A stretch of 8,468 nt of DNA from Candidatus Omnitrophota bacterium (GTDB lineage: Bacteria; Omnitrophota; Gorgyraeia; 2-01-FULL-45-10): the NCBI GenBank assembly GCA_026387115.1, contig JAPLMI010000002.1, positions 1 through 8,468 of the forward strand, read 5' to 3'. Position numbers and translations under genes: made by a program. Every line of letters begins with the position of its first letter. Within the stretch, counting starts at the first letter, position 1. The notes under the pieces were generated by a model. The model made no database searches and was not told where the DNA came from. It saw nothing but the letters and a program-made list of their open reading frames with translations. Positions 1 through 6,205 of the stretch are shown here, one piece after another.

Positions 1-371
1 AGATCGCATACATAAGCCTTGCCCAGCTTTATCAGCTGGACGGCATATTCATAAAGTTTTCCGAAATAATCGGACGCGTAAAAGAGGCGGACGCCCCAAT
101 CGAACCCGAGCCAACGCACATCCTCTATGATCGAATTGACATACTCGGCCTCTTCTTTCTCGGGGTTGGTGTCATCCATCCTGAGATTGCACATGCCCTT
201 ATAATCACGGGCGATGCCGAAGTTGATACAGATCGCCTTGGCGTGCCCTATGTGGAGATAACCGTTCGGCTCAGGCGGAAAGCGCGTGTGGATCTTCCCC
301 TCGAACCTGTCCGTCTTCAGGTGTTCGTCGATCACCTCTCTTATGAAATTCTTATCTTGGGTCTTTTCCAT
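1..371 (-). CDS. glnS: glutaminyl-tRNA synthetase, N-terminal part (3' end off the left edge)
   Basis: Class I aminoacyl-tRNA synthetase that charges tRNA-Gln with glutamine in the cytoplasm. Only the first 123 codons are in the window; the reading frame is open to the left edge. Visible in the translation are the ATP-binding signature FPPEPNGYLHIGHAK (HIGH at residues 40-43), then NFGIARDYKG, the family block MDDTNPEKEEAEYV (about 65-78) and WLGFDWG (88-93). DDTNP and the FPPEPNGYLHIGHAK form distinguish GlnRS from bacterial GluRS, which has APSPTG and EDTD. The ATG start at 369-371 lies six bases after the gltX stop and suits the family N-terminus. No strong Shine-Dalgarno sits at normal spacing (a GAAAGG lies about 17 bases upstream), so expression may depend on coupling to gltX. 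The KMSKS loop and anticodon-binding domain are outside the window, so completeness cannot be judged. Confidence 0.93.
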   Translation of the reverse strand, partial: MEKTQDKNFIREVIDEHLKTDRFEGKIHTRFPPEPNGYLHIGHAKAICINFGIARDYKGMCNLRMDDTNPEKEEAEYVNSIIEDVRWLGFDWGVRLFYASDYFGKLYEYAVQLIKLGKAYVCD

Positions 372-377
372 GATAGA

Positions 378-1658
378 TTATGCGGCAGCCTTTCGCATCC
401 GCTCAAGGACCTTCGATTTGCCCAGGACCTCCATCATCTCGAAGAGGCCCGCTCCGGCGGCCTTGCCGCTTATCGCGACGCGGGTGGGATGTATGACATT
501 TGCGGCCTTCAATTTTTTCTCCTCGGCCATCAGTCGGCAGGTTTCTTCGATGGCGCTATGCGAAAAATCTCTTAATTTTTCAAGGCGGGCGGAGAATTCA
601 TGAAGTATATTCTTTGATTCCGCGGATGTGAGGTATTTTTGCGCGGCCTTCTCTTCCATCGAATAGTCGTCGGTGAAGAAATGGTCGGTCATTCGCACAA
701 ATTCGGAAAGTGTCTTCATGCGCACTTTATAAAGTTTCACGACCTCCAGAAGTTTATCGTCCGGAATCCGGCAAATTCCTGCGGCATCGCTCATCTGTTT
801 TTTGATCAATGGAAGCAGTTCTTTATCGGGTTTCGCGGCGATATATTCGCCGTTCATCCATCTCAATTTCGCGATATCAAATTTCGCCTGTACGCCCTTC
901 ATATTATTGATGTCAAACACCTTTTCGGCCTCTTCTATGGGTATTATTTCGCGATCTGATCCCGGCGACCACCCCAGGAGAAGAAGGTAGTTGACGAGGG
1001 CTTCCGGCAAAAATCCCTCCCGCCTGTACTCTTCAACGGAGACGCCGCCGTGTCTTTTTGAAAGTTTCGCTCCATCCATTCCCATAATGAGCGGCATGTG
1101 GCCGAATTGCGGCGCCTCGAGCCCCAGCGCTTCATAAAAGAGGATCTGTTTTGGCGTATTGGACAGGTGGTCGTCGCCGCGTATGATGTGCGTTATCAAA
1201 AGATGCGCGTCGTCTATCACGCACGAGAAATTATATGTCGGCGACCCGTCGGACTTTATCATCACCTGGTCTTTTATCTCATTTGTATTGAACACGACCT
1301 TGCCATGGATCATATCATCGACCTCGATCACTCTTGCCTTTTCCACCTTGAATATATACGCCTCGCCTTCCCGATATGCCCTGCCCTGCTTTATCAGGCC
1401 TTCGGCCGCATCGCGGTAGACATCGAACCGCTTTGACTGATAGATGGGCTCCCCCTCCCAGTCTATCCCGAGCCATTTGAGGTCCGTTATTATCTCGTTC
1501 AGGAAACGTTCTTCGGAACGGACGCGATCCGTATCTTCAATACGCAGGAGTAGCTTGCCTTTATAGCGGCGGGCATACAACCAGTTGAATAGCGCGGTCC
1601 TCGCGCTTCCTATATGCAGATATCCGGTGGGGCTTGGTGCCAACCTTACTCTTACCAC
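378..1658 (-). CDS. gltX: glutamyl-tRNA synthetase, compact form
   Basis: Charges tRNA-Glu with glutamate (class I synthetase, cytoplasmic). The 426-residue protein opens with the bacterial GluRS N-terminus MVRVRLAPSPTGYLHIGSARTA (HIGH-equivalent HIGS at 15-18), then RIEDTD (39-44), SDGSPTYNF (136-144), IIRGDDHLSNTPKQ (158-171), and the KMSKS-type loop KLSKRHG (198-204), followed by FLPEALVNYLLLLGWSPG and an alpha-helical C-terminal anticodon domain. The start is GTG at 1656-1658; its G is the last base of the korC stop (TAGTG), implying translational coupling. E. coli GluRS is 471 residues. The shortfall is largely internal: after GRAY (92-95) the chain passes directly through REGEA to YIFKV, skipping about 40 residues that in E. 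coli GluRS hold the zinc-binding cysteines. Flanking blocks are intact and in frame, so this reads as a genuine deletion rather than a sequencing error. The gene is followed at once by glnS. Confidence 0.97.
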   Translation of the reverse strand: MVRVRLAPSPTGYLHIGSARTALFNWLYARRYKGKLLLRIEDTDRVRSEERFLNEIITDLKWLGIDWEGEPIYQSKRFDVYRDAAEGLIKQGRAYREGEAYIFKVEKARVIEVDDMIHGKVVFNTNEIKDQVMIKSDGSPTYNFSCVIDDAHLLITHIIRGDDHLSNTPKQILFYEALGLEAPQFGHMPLIMGMDGAKLSKRHGGVSVEEYRREGFLPEALVNYLLLLGWSPGSDREIIPIEEAEKVFDINNMKGVQAKFDIAKLRWMNGEYIAAKPDKELLPLIKKQMSDAAGICRIPDDKLLEVVKLYKVRMKTLSEFVRMTDHFFTDDYSMEEKAAQKYLTSAESKNILHEFSARLEKLRDFSHSAIEETCRLMAEEKKLKAANVIHPTRVAISGKAAGAGLFEMMEVLGKSKVLERMRKAAA

Positions 1659-2260
1659 TATGTTTTGTAGCCTTTCTCGAGCGCTTTTTTGTTCCTCGCA
1701 AACAGTTCTTCTTTATCTTTGAAAATTTCTTTGAGCGTGTTCGCGATATTCCTTATTGAAAGCATCTTCGACCTTTTCGCGAGCGCGCCTATGGCAACCA
1801 TGTTGGCGCATCTTATATCGCCGAGCGAGTACGCTATTTCTGTCATGGGTATATTTACAATTTTTATACCTTTTCTTTTTGGAAAATTGCCGACCAGGGA
1901 TCTGTTCGATATCAACAATCCGCCGTCTTTAAGCTTTCCTTCATATTTAATTAACGACGGCTTATTCATAACGATTAAAATATCGGGATTCGCCACTATG
2001 GGGCTCGCGATCTCTTTTTCGGAAACTTTCGTCATCGAATAGGCCGTGCCGCCCCTAACCTCGGCGCCGTAAGACGGCATCCACGTTACGGCCAGCCCGC
2101 CCGCAAGGCCGGCCTCGGCGAGAAGCTTGCCCATGAACATTATGCCCTGGCCGCCGAATCCGGCGCATAATATTTCTTCGCAAACAGCGCGTTTGATTTT
2201 CAGTTTTAGGTTTTTGGCTTTGGGTTTTTTCGTTTTTTGGTTTTTTCGTTTTTTGGTCAT
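1658..2260 (-). CDS. korC: 2-oxoacid:ferredoxin oxidoreductase, gamma subunit
   Basis: Gamma subunit of a 2-oxoacid:ferredoxin oxidoreductase, which oxidatively decarboxylates a 2-oxoacid to acyl-CoA and passes electrons to ferredoxin. With the start chosen here it is 200 residues. Seen: the glycine loop CAGFGGQGIMFMGKLLAEAG (32-51), the family motif SYGAEVRGGTAY (63-74), NPDILIVMN (91-99), a strand-rich middle and a helical C-terminus ending KKALEKGYKT. These match the POR/KOR gamma (PF01558-type) family. I chose ATG 2258-2260, two bases past the korB stop, over an in-frame ATG at 2362 that would lie inside korB and add residues unlike the family. Even so, the family normally begins near residue 27. 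The first 24 residues (MTKKRKNQKTKKPKAKN...) are a lysine/arginine-rich tail encoded partly by an A-rich octamer repeat. The stop overlaps the gltX start by one base. Substrate is not readable from this subunit. Confidence 0.93.
   Translation of the reverse strand: MTKKRKNQKTKKPKAKNLKLKIKRAVCEEILCAGFGGQGIMFMGKLLAEAGLAGGLAVTWMPSYGAEVRGGTAYSMTKVSEKEIASPIVANPDILIVMNKPSLIKYEGKLKDGGLLISNRSLVGNFPKRKGIKIVNIPMTEIAYSLGDIRCANMVAIGALAKRSKMLSIRNIANTLKEIFKDKEELFARNKKALEKGYKT
2224..2255. repeat. T-rich tandem octamer (4 near-perfect units) at the 5' end of korC
   Basis: Four 8-base units on the plus strand alternating GTTTTTTC, GTTTTTTG, GTTTTTTC, GTTTTTTG, followed by GTCAT, whose CAT is the korC start codon. 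More degenerate T-rich units continue leftward to about 2191. The unit is closely related to that at the korB start, and both arrays stand in the same position relative to the ATG. Confidence 0.85.
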
Positions 2261-2262
2261 AC

Positions 2263-3066
2263 TTAGCAGCTCTTTATCACCCCGAGCGGATAGAACGTCG
2301 AGACCTCGTTCTTGATCCTGTCGGCGGCCTGTATCGGCGTCATATCCCAGTAGGTCGGGCACATCGACAGCACCTCGACCATCGAGAAACCTTTATTATC
2401 TATCTGCATTTTGAAAGCCTTGGAGATCGCGCGCTTCGCCCTCAATACCTCATGGGCCGAATGGACCGAAACGCGCTCTAAATATTTTGTGCCGGGAAGC
2501 ACGGCCAGCATCTCAAGTATTTTAATAGGGTACCCTTCGCGCCTTAAGCTTCTTCCGTGAATGGTGGTAGCCGTCCTCTGCCCGGCCAAAGTCGTCGGCG
2601 CCATCTGGCCGCCCGTCATCCCGTAAACACCGTTATTCACAAATATAATCGTTATATTCTCGCCGCGGTTTGCCGCGTGGATTATCTCCGCCGTTCCTAT
2701 CGCGGCGAGGTCGCCGTCGCCCTGATAGGTAAATACGATATTATTGGGCCGGACCCTCTTAATGCCGGTCGCTACGGCCGGGGTCCTGCCATGCGCCGCC
2801 TCGGTGACATCGAAGTTCCAGTAGTCGTATGCGATGACCGCGCATCCCACGGGCGCGACGGCTATGACACGCTCACGTATCCCGAATTCATCTATCGCCT
2901 CGCAGACGAGCCTGTGAACTATCCCATGGCCGCACCCGGCGCAGTAATGGTTCTCTACGGCATACAGGCTCGCGGGTTGGGAAAACAAAACAGTTGTTGT
3001 ATCATTGGACTGTTTTATTGCTGGATAGTTTTTACGTTTTTTGGTTTTTCGGTTTTTGGGTCTCAT
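2263..3066 (-). CDS. korB: 2-oxoacid:ferredoxin oxidoreductase, beta (TPP-binding) subunit
   Basis: Catalytic TPP-binding subunit of the oxidoreductase; it acts with the alpha and gamma subunits and the ferredoxin encoded alongside. In 267 residues one sees HYCAGCGHG (40-48; CxxC-GHG, typical of KOR/VOR beta subunits), APVGCAV (71-77), the TPP/Mg motif GDGDLAAIGTAEIIHAANR (116-134) with the downstream VNNGVYGMTGGQ (143-154), and EVLSMCPTYW near the C-terminus. ATG 3064-3066 overlaps the alpha-subunit TGA stop in an ATGA. Homologues usually start close to the VLFSQPASLY segment (26-35), so residues 1-22, beginning MRPKNRKTKKRKN, are an extra basic tail encoded by an A-rich octamer repeat. The only in-frame alternative start nearer the conserved part is TTG at 2986-2988, which has no evident Shine-Dalgarno. 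The long form is therefore kept, with some doubt. Substrate (2-oxoglutarate, branched-chain 2-oxoacid or other) cannot be settled from sequence alone. Confidence 0.93.
   Translation of the reverse strand: MRPKNRKTKKRKNYPAIKQSNDTTTVLFSQPASLYAVENHYCAGCGHGIVHRLVCEAIDEFGIRERVIAVAPVGCAVIAYDYWNFDVTEAAHGRTPAVATGIKRVRPNNIVFTYQGDGDLAAIGTAEIIHAANRGENITIIFVNNGVYGMTGGQMAPTTLAGQRTATTIHGRSLRREGYPIKILEMLAVLPGTKYLERVSVHSAHEVLRAKRAISKAFKMQIDNKGFSMVEVLSMCPTYWDMTPIQAADRIKNEVSTFYPLGVIKSC
3028..3059. repeat. T-rich tandem octamer (4 units) at the 5' end of korB
   Basis: Four consecutive 8-base units on the plus strand: GTTTTTAC, GTTTTTTG, GTTTTTCG and GTTTTTGG. They end seven bases from the outer edge of the korB ATG and, as annotated, encode part of its N-terminus (MRPKNRKTKKRKN). 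On the coding strand the units carry almost no T, so they remain open in nearly any frame. Confidence 0.82.
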
Positions 3067-4109
3067 GCCATTGCCTCGATCCGCTGAAATATCTCCGTCT
3101 CCGTCGGAACCCCGCCGCCCATGCGCCCGTAAAAATCGACTTTCGCGCGCCCGTTTACCGCGAGCCTTACGTCCTCGAGCATCTGGCCGGCGCTCATCTC
3201 GACGACTAAAAACTTTCTCGCCGCATTGCAGGCCTCTTCGATCGCCTTGTCAGGAAAAGGCCATAGGGTGATGGGCCTGATCATGCCGCACTTTTTACCC
3301 CTGGAACGCGCCATCTCCATCGCCGCCTTGGCGATCCTCGCGACAGAGCCGTAAGCGACGAGGACGATCTCGCTGTCTTTGGTGTGAAAAGTTTCGGCGC
3401 GCACTTCCGATTCTTTCATCAGTATGAATTTTTCCTGTAACTTCTTGTTATGCTCTTCCAAAACGCCGTCACCTAAATATAAAGACTTTATTATGTTAGG
3501 CCCTCTCCCTTTACAGCCCGTTAATGCCCATGGTTTATCAATAAATTTCGGCTGAATGCCTGAATCTATCTGAATCGGCTCCATCATCTGGCCCAATAAT
3601 CCGTCACCGAGTATCAGGGCCGGATTCCGATATTTGTCAGCGAGGTCGAACGCCAGAAATGTATAGTCCAGCAATTCCTGCACTGATGACGGCGCCAATA
3701 CTATCAGTTTGTAATCGCCGTGGCCGCCGCCTTTAACAGACTGGAAATAATCACCTTGCGAGGGAGCGATATTGCCCAGGCCCGGCCCGCCTCTTTGTAC
3801 GTTAACGACGACACACGGAAGCTCGCAGCCGACCATATACGATATGCCTTCCTGTTTCAGGCTTATGCCGGGGCTCGACGATGACGTCATCGCCCGCATG
3901 CCCGCGGCTGCCGCGCCGAATACCATATTTATCGCGGCGAGTTCCGACTCCGCCTGGATAAAGACGCGTCCGGTTTCGTTCATGCGCTTTGCCATGTATG
4001 CGGTCAGCTCATTTTGAGGCGTTATGGGATAACCGGCGTAAAACCTACATCCGGCCAATACCGCGCCTTCGCCGCACGCATCATTTCCGCACATCAGGAT
4101 TTTCTTCAC
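3063..4109 (-). CDS. vorB: 2-oxoacid:ferredoxin oxidoreductase, alpha subunit (VorB/KorA type)
   Basis: Alpha subunit of the same enzyme, giving the pyrimidine-binding half of the TPP site and part of the CoA/2-oxoacid pocket. The 348 residues show GNDACGEGAVLAGCRFYAGYPITPQNE (8-34; GYPITPQ is the family signature), QAESELAAINMVFGAAAAG (52-70), TSSSSPGISLKQEG (75-88), NVQRGGPGLGNIAPSQGDYFQ (103-123) and KGGGHGDYKLIVLAPSSVQE (126-145), then NPALILGDGLLGQMMEP. TSSSSPGIS and GNIAPSQ with KGGGHGDY are what I associate with proteins annotated VorB (3-methyl-2-oxobutanoate:ferredoxin oxidoreductase), hence the symbol; real substrate range is uncertain and KorA would be equally defensible. The start is GTG 4107-4109, with an AAAAGG ribosome site eight bases upstream that lies inside an A-rich octamer repeat. 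It follows the ferredoxin gene by 24 bases and overlaps korB by four (ATGA). Confidence 0.95.
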   Translation of the reverse strand: MKKILMCGNDACGEGAVLAGCRFYAGYPITPQNELTAYMAKRMNETGRVFIQAESELAAINMVFGAAAAGMRAMTSSSSPGISLKQEGISYMVGCELPCVVVNVQRGGPGLGNIAPSQGDYFQSVKGGGHGDYKLIVLAPSSVQELLDYTFLAFDLADKYRNPALILGDGLLGQMMEPIQIDSGIQPKFIDKPWALTGCKGRGPNIIKSLYLGDGVLEEHNKKLQEKFILMKESEVRAETFHTKDSEIVLVAYGSVARIAKAAMEMARSRGKKCGMIRPITLWPFPDKAIEEACNAARKFLVVEMSAGQMLEDVRLAVNGRAKVDFYGRMGGGVPTETEIFQRIEAMA

Positions 4110-4110
4110 G

Positions 4111-4134
4111 ATTTTAACCTTTTAACTTTTTAAC
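4111..4134. repeat. A/T-rich tandem octamer (3 units) between ferredoxin and alpha subunit
   Basis: Three consecutive 8-base units on the plus strand, ATTTTAAC, CTTTTAAC and TTTTTAAC, differing mainly in the first base. They fill the spacer between the ferredoxin stop (4134-4136) and the vorB GTG (4107-4109). The second-unit boundary gives AAAAGG on the transcribed strand (4118-4123), eight bases before the GTG, so the repeat itself supplies the ribosome binding site. Confidence 0.8.
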
Positions 4135-4334
4135 TATTTATACACTATTATCCCGCCGTCCGGGCAGATGACCGCGCACATTTTGCATCCTGTGCATTTT
4201 CCGCCTGAAAATACCGCGGGCTTGACACCCTTCACGTTAAGCGTCTTGGAAACTTTGATAAGACCGTTCGGGCAGTTCACGACGCAGAGATAGCATCCCT
4301 TGCACCTATCCTTATCTATCTTTATCTTCGGCAT
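4134..4334 (-). CDS. korD: 2x[4Fe-4S] ferredoxin, delta subunit of the oxidoreductase
   Basis: A 66-residue protein with two complete CxxCxxCxxxCP cluster motifs: C11-C14-C17-C21-P22 and C47-C50-C53-C57-P58, separated by a basic linker. This is the classic 8Fe-8S ferredoxin fold and is about the size of the delta subunit that carries electrons in four-subunit KOR/VOR enzymes. Its place directly before the alpha subunit supports that role. The ATG (4332-4334) overlaps the dxs TAA by one base (TAATG), with a GAGG ribosome site ten bases upstream, inside dxs. This makes translation coupled to dxs likely. It could alternatively be a free ferredoxin serving other enzymes, for instance IspG/IspH of the MEP pathway, but the gene order favours the oxidoreductase. 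Confidence 0.92.
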   Translation of the reverse strand: MPKIKIDKDRCKGCYLCVVNCPNGLIKVSKTLNVKGVKPAVFSGGKCTGCKMCAVICPDGGIIVYK

Positions 4335-6205
4335 TATTTCATGACCTCATTAATAATTACATCGCAAATAGCGTCGGGTGTCAAGTTATACTTTGAGAAC
4401 AACTCTGAACGCTTGCCGTGCTCGATAAATTTGTCCGGAAGGCCGATCCTCCTGGCCTTAACACCCCTTATGCCTGCCCTTTCCACGAACTCCAGGACGC
4501 TTGACCCGAAACCGCCGTCTAAAATACCCTCTTCTATGGTCACTATCTTCTTTATATCCCTGCAAAGTTCGGCCAATAACTCCTCATCGACAGGCTTTAT
4601 AAACCTGGCGTTCACGACCGTCGCTTCTATCCTCTTCTTTGAAAGCGTATCGGCCGTCCTAAAGGCTATGTCGACCATGCTCCCCAGGGCGATCATGGCA
4701 AGGTCTTTTCCTTTTTTTACGACCTGGGCCTTGCCCATCTTTATAGGCGCGGATTTCTCCGCGCGATCTTGAGCTGAGCCCTTAGGATAACGGATCGCGA
4801 CAGGACCATTCAAGCCGAACGCAAATTCGAGCATCTCTCCAAGCTCGGCAGGTGTGGCCGGCGCCATGAAAGTCAGGTTCGGGATATTTCTTAAATACGC
4901 TATGTCGAAAATACCGTGGTGCGTCGGGCCGTCTTCCCCTACTAGTCCCGCCCTATCAAGGCAAAATACTACCGGCAGATTCTGCAGGCATACGTCATGT
5001 ATTATCTGATCGTACCCTCTCTGTAAAAATGTCGAATATATCGCGATAACCGGTCTGAATCCGCCGCGCGCGAGCCCGGCGGCAAAACTTACGGCATGCT
5101 CTTCCGCGATCCCGACGTCGAAGAACCTATCCGGAAAGTTTTTGGCGAATTTATTCAATCCCGTACCGTCAAGCATCGCTGCCGTAACCGCGATGATCTT
5201 AGGATCTCTGGAGGCAAGTTCCGCGATCTTTTCGCCGAAGGCTTCGGTAAATGTCGACGCGCCTTCGGGTTCGCACTTTTCGCCTGTATCTAAATCAAAA
5301 GGACCTGTTCCGTGAAAAGACGCGGGGTCCTCTTCGGCGAATCTATAACCCCTGCCCTTTTTGGTGATGACATGTATAAGTATCGGCTCTTTCAAATTCA
5401 TAAGATTTTTAAACGTGGCGACAAGCTGCGTCACATTATGTCCGTCGATCGGGCCGAAGTATCTGAAACCCATCTCCTCGAAGAGCATTCCGGGTATGAG
5501 AAGGTTCTTTAAACCTTCCTCGAGTTTTCTCGCGGCCCTGTAGGCGCGGAATCCGAAACGCGGTATCCGCTTTACAAGGCGTTCTACATCCATCCTTACT
5601 TTATTATAGGCGGGAGCCGAGATTATCCTGTTCAGGTACTTGGCCAAGGCGCCGACACTTTTAGAGATCGAGCGCTCGTTATCGTTAAGTATTATGATAA
5701 TATCTTTGCCGGCCTGGCCCGCGTGGTTCAGCGCTTCAAATGCCATCCCGCCGGCAAGCGACGCGTCGCCTATGACCGCGATGATCTTATTTGCCTCGCC
5801 CTTAAGCTCGCGGCTCTTTACCAGCCCTAGCGCGGCCGATATCGATGTAGAGCTATGGCCTGTCGTGAATAGGTCGTATTCCGGACTCTCTTCCCTATTC
5901 GGAAATCCGCTAAGGCCTCCGAGCTGCCTTAAGCTCCGGAATTTTTTGAACCTTCCCGTAAGCATCTTGTGCGCGTAGGTCTGGTGCCCCACGTCACATA
6001 GGATAAAATCTTTAGGTGTGTTAAATGCGTAATGGACCGCTATCGCGAGCTCGACCGAACCGAGCGATGAGGCAAGGTGTCCGCCGGTCTTCGACACGAC
6101 CTTCAGCATCTCTTCCCTGATTTCGCCGGCAAGCCCGGTAAGTTCGGATATATTGAGCTTGCGTAAGTCCTCGGGGTTATCTATATTTTCTATCAATCTG
6201 GGCAT
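4334..6205 (-). CDS. dxs: 1-deoxy-D-xylulose-5-phosphate synthase
   Basis: First enzyme of the MEP isoprenoid pathway: condenses pyruvate and glyceraldehyde 3-phosphate to DXP with loss of CO2, using TPP and Mg. At 623 residues it is full length. Visible: GGHLASSLGSVEL (41-53), DVGHQTYAHKMLTGR (71-85), the TPP/Mg motif GDASLAGGMAFEALNHAG (146-163) with NDNERSIS (174-181), GFRYFGPIDGHN (246-257), ITKKGRGY (280-287), the transketolase pyrimidine domain with catalytic glutamate in DVGIAEEHAVSFAAG (363-377, E368), DRAGLVGEDGPTHHG (417-431), and a transketolase C-terminal domain. The TPP motif reads GDA where GDG is usual. ATG 6203-6205 follows the ispA TAG with no intervening base, with a weak GGA about five bases upstream. 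Its product supplies precursors to IspA, encoded just before it. The 3' end overlaps the ferredoxin start by one base. Confidence 0.98.
   Translation of the reverse strand: MPRLIENIDNPEDLRKLNISELTGLAGEIREEMLKVVSKTGGHLASSLGSVELAIAVHYAFNTPKDFILCDVGHQTYAHKMLTGRFKKFRSLRQLGGLSGFPNREESPEYDLFTTGHSSTSISAALGLVKSRELKGEANKIIAVIGDASLAGGMAFEALNHAGQAGKDIIIILNDNERSISKSVGALAKYLNRIISAPAYNKVRMDVERLVKRIPRFGFRAYRAARKLEEGLKNLLIPGMLFEEMGFRYFGPIDGHNVTQLVATFKNLMNLKEPILIHVITKKGRGYRFAEEDPASFHGTGPFDLDTGEKCEPEGASTFTEAFGEKIAELASRDPKIIAVTAAMLDGTGLNKFAKNFPDRFFDVGIAEEHAVSFAAGLARGGFRPVIAIYSTFLQRGYDQIIHDVCLQNLPVVFCLDRAGLVGEDGPTHHGIFDIAYLRNIPNLTFMAPATPAELGEMLEFAFGLNGPVAIRYPKGSAQDRAEKSAPIKMGKAQVVKKGKDLAMIALGSMVDIAFRTADTLSKKRIEATVVNARFIKPVDEELLAELCRDIKKIVTIEEGILDGGFGSSVLEFVERAGIRGVKARRIGLPDKFIEHGKRSELFSKYNLTPDAICDVIINEVMK

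Noticed and set aside
1335..1390. Frameshift or assembly error in gltX explaining the missing segment.
   Set aside because: The frame is continuous, the join is compact and plausible, and both flanks are well conserved, so a true deletion is preferred.
2261..2362. An upstream in-frame ATG at 2362 would make the gamma subunit 234 residues long.
   Set aside because: The added 34 residues lie wholly within korB in another frame and match nothing in the family; ATG 2258-2260, two bases after the korB stop, is the natural start.
2191..3066. The repeated octamers as a CRISPR array or IS ends.
   Set aside because: Units are 8 bases with no spacers and there is no transposase or terminal inverted repeat nearby.
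243..3271. Several plus-strand open frames of 60-176 codons opposite the known genes.
   Set aside because: They lie antisense to genes with clear family motifs, show no recognisable domains, and are explained by minus-strand codon structure.
3879..3892. Perfect 14-bp palindrome CGATGACGTCATCG.
   Set aside because: It lies inside the conserved coding block for MTSSSSP of the alpha subunit, and about one such palindrome is expected by chance in a window this size.
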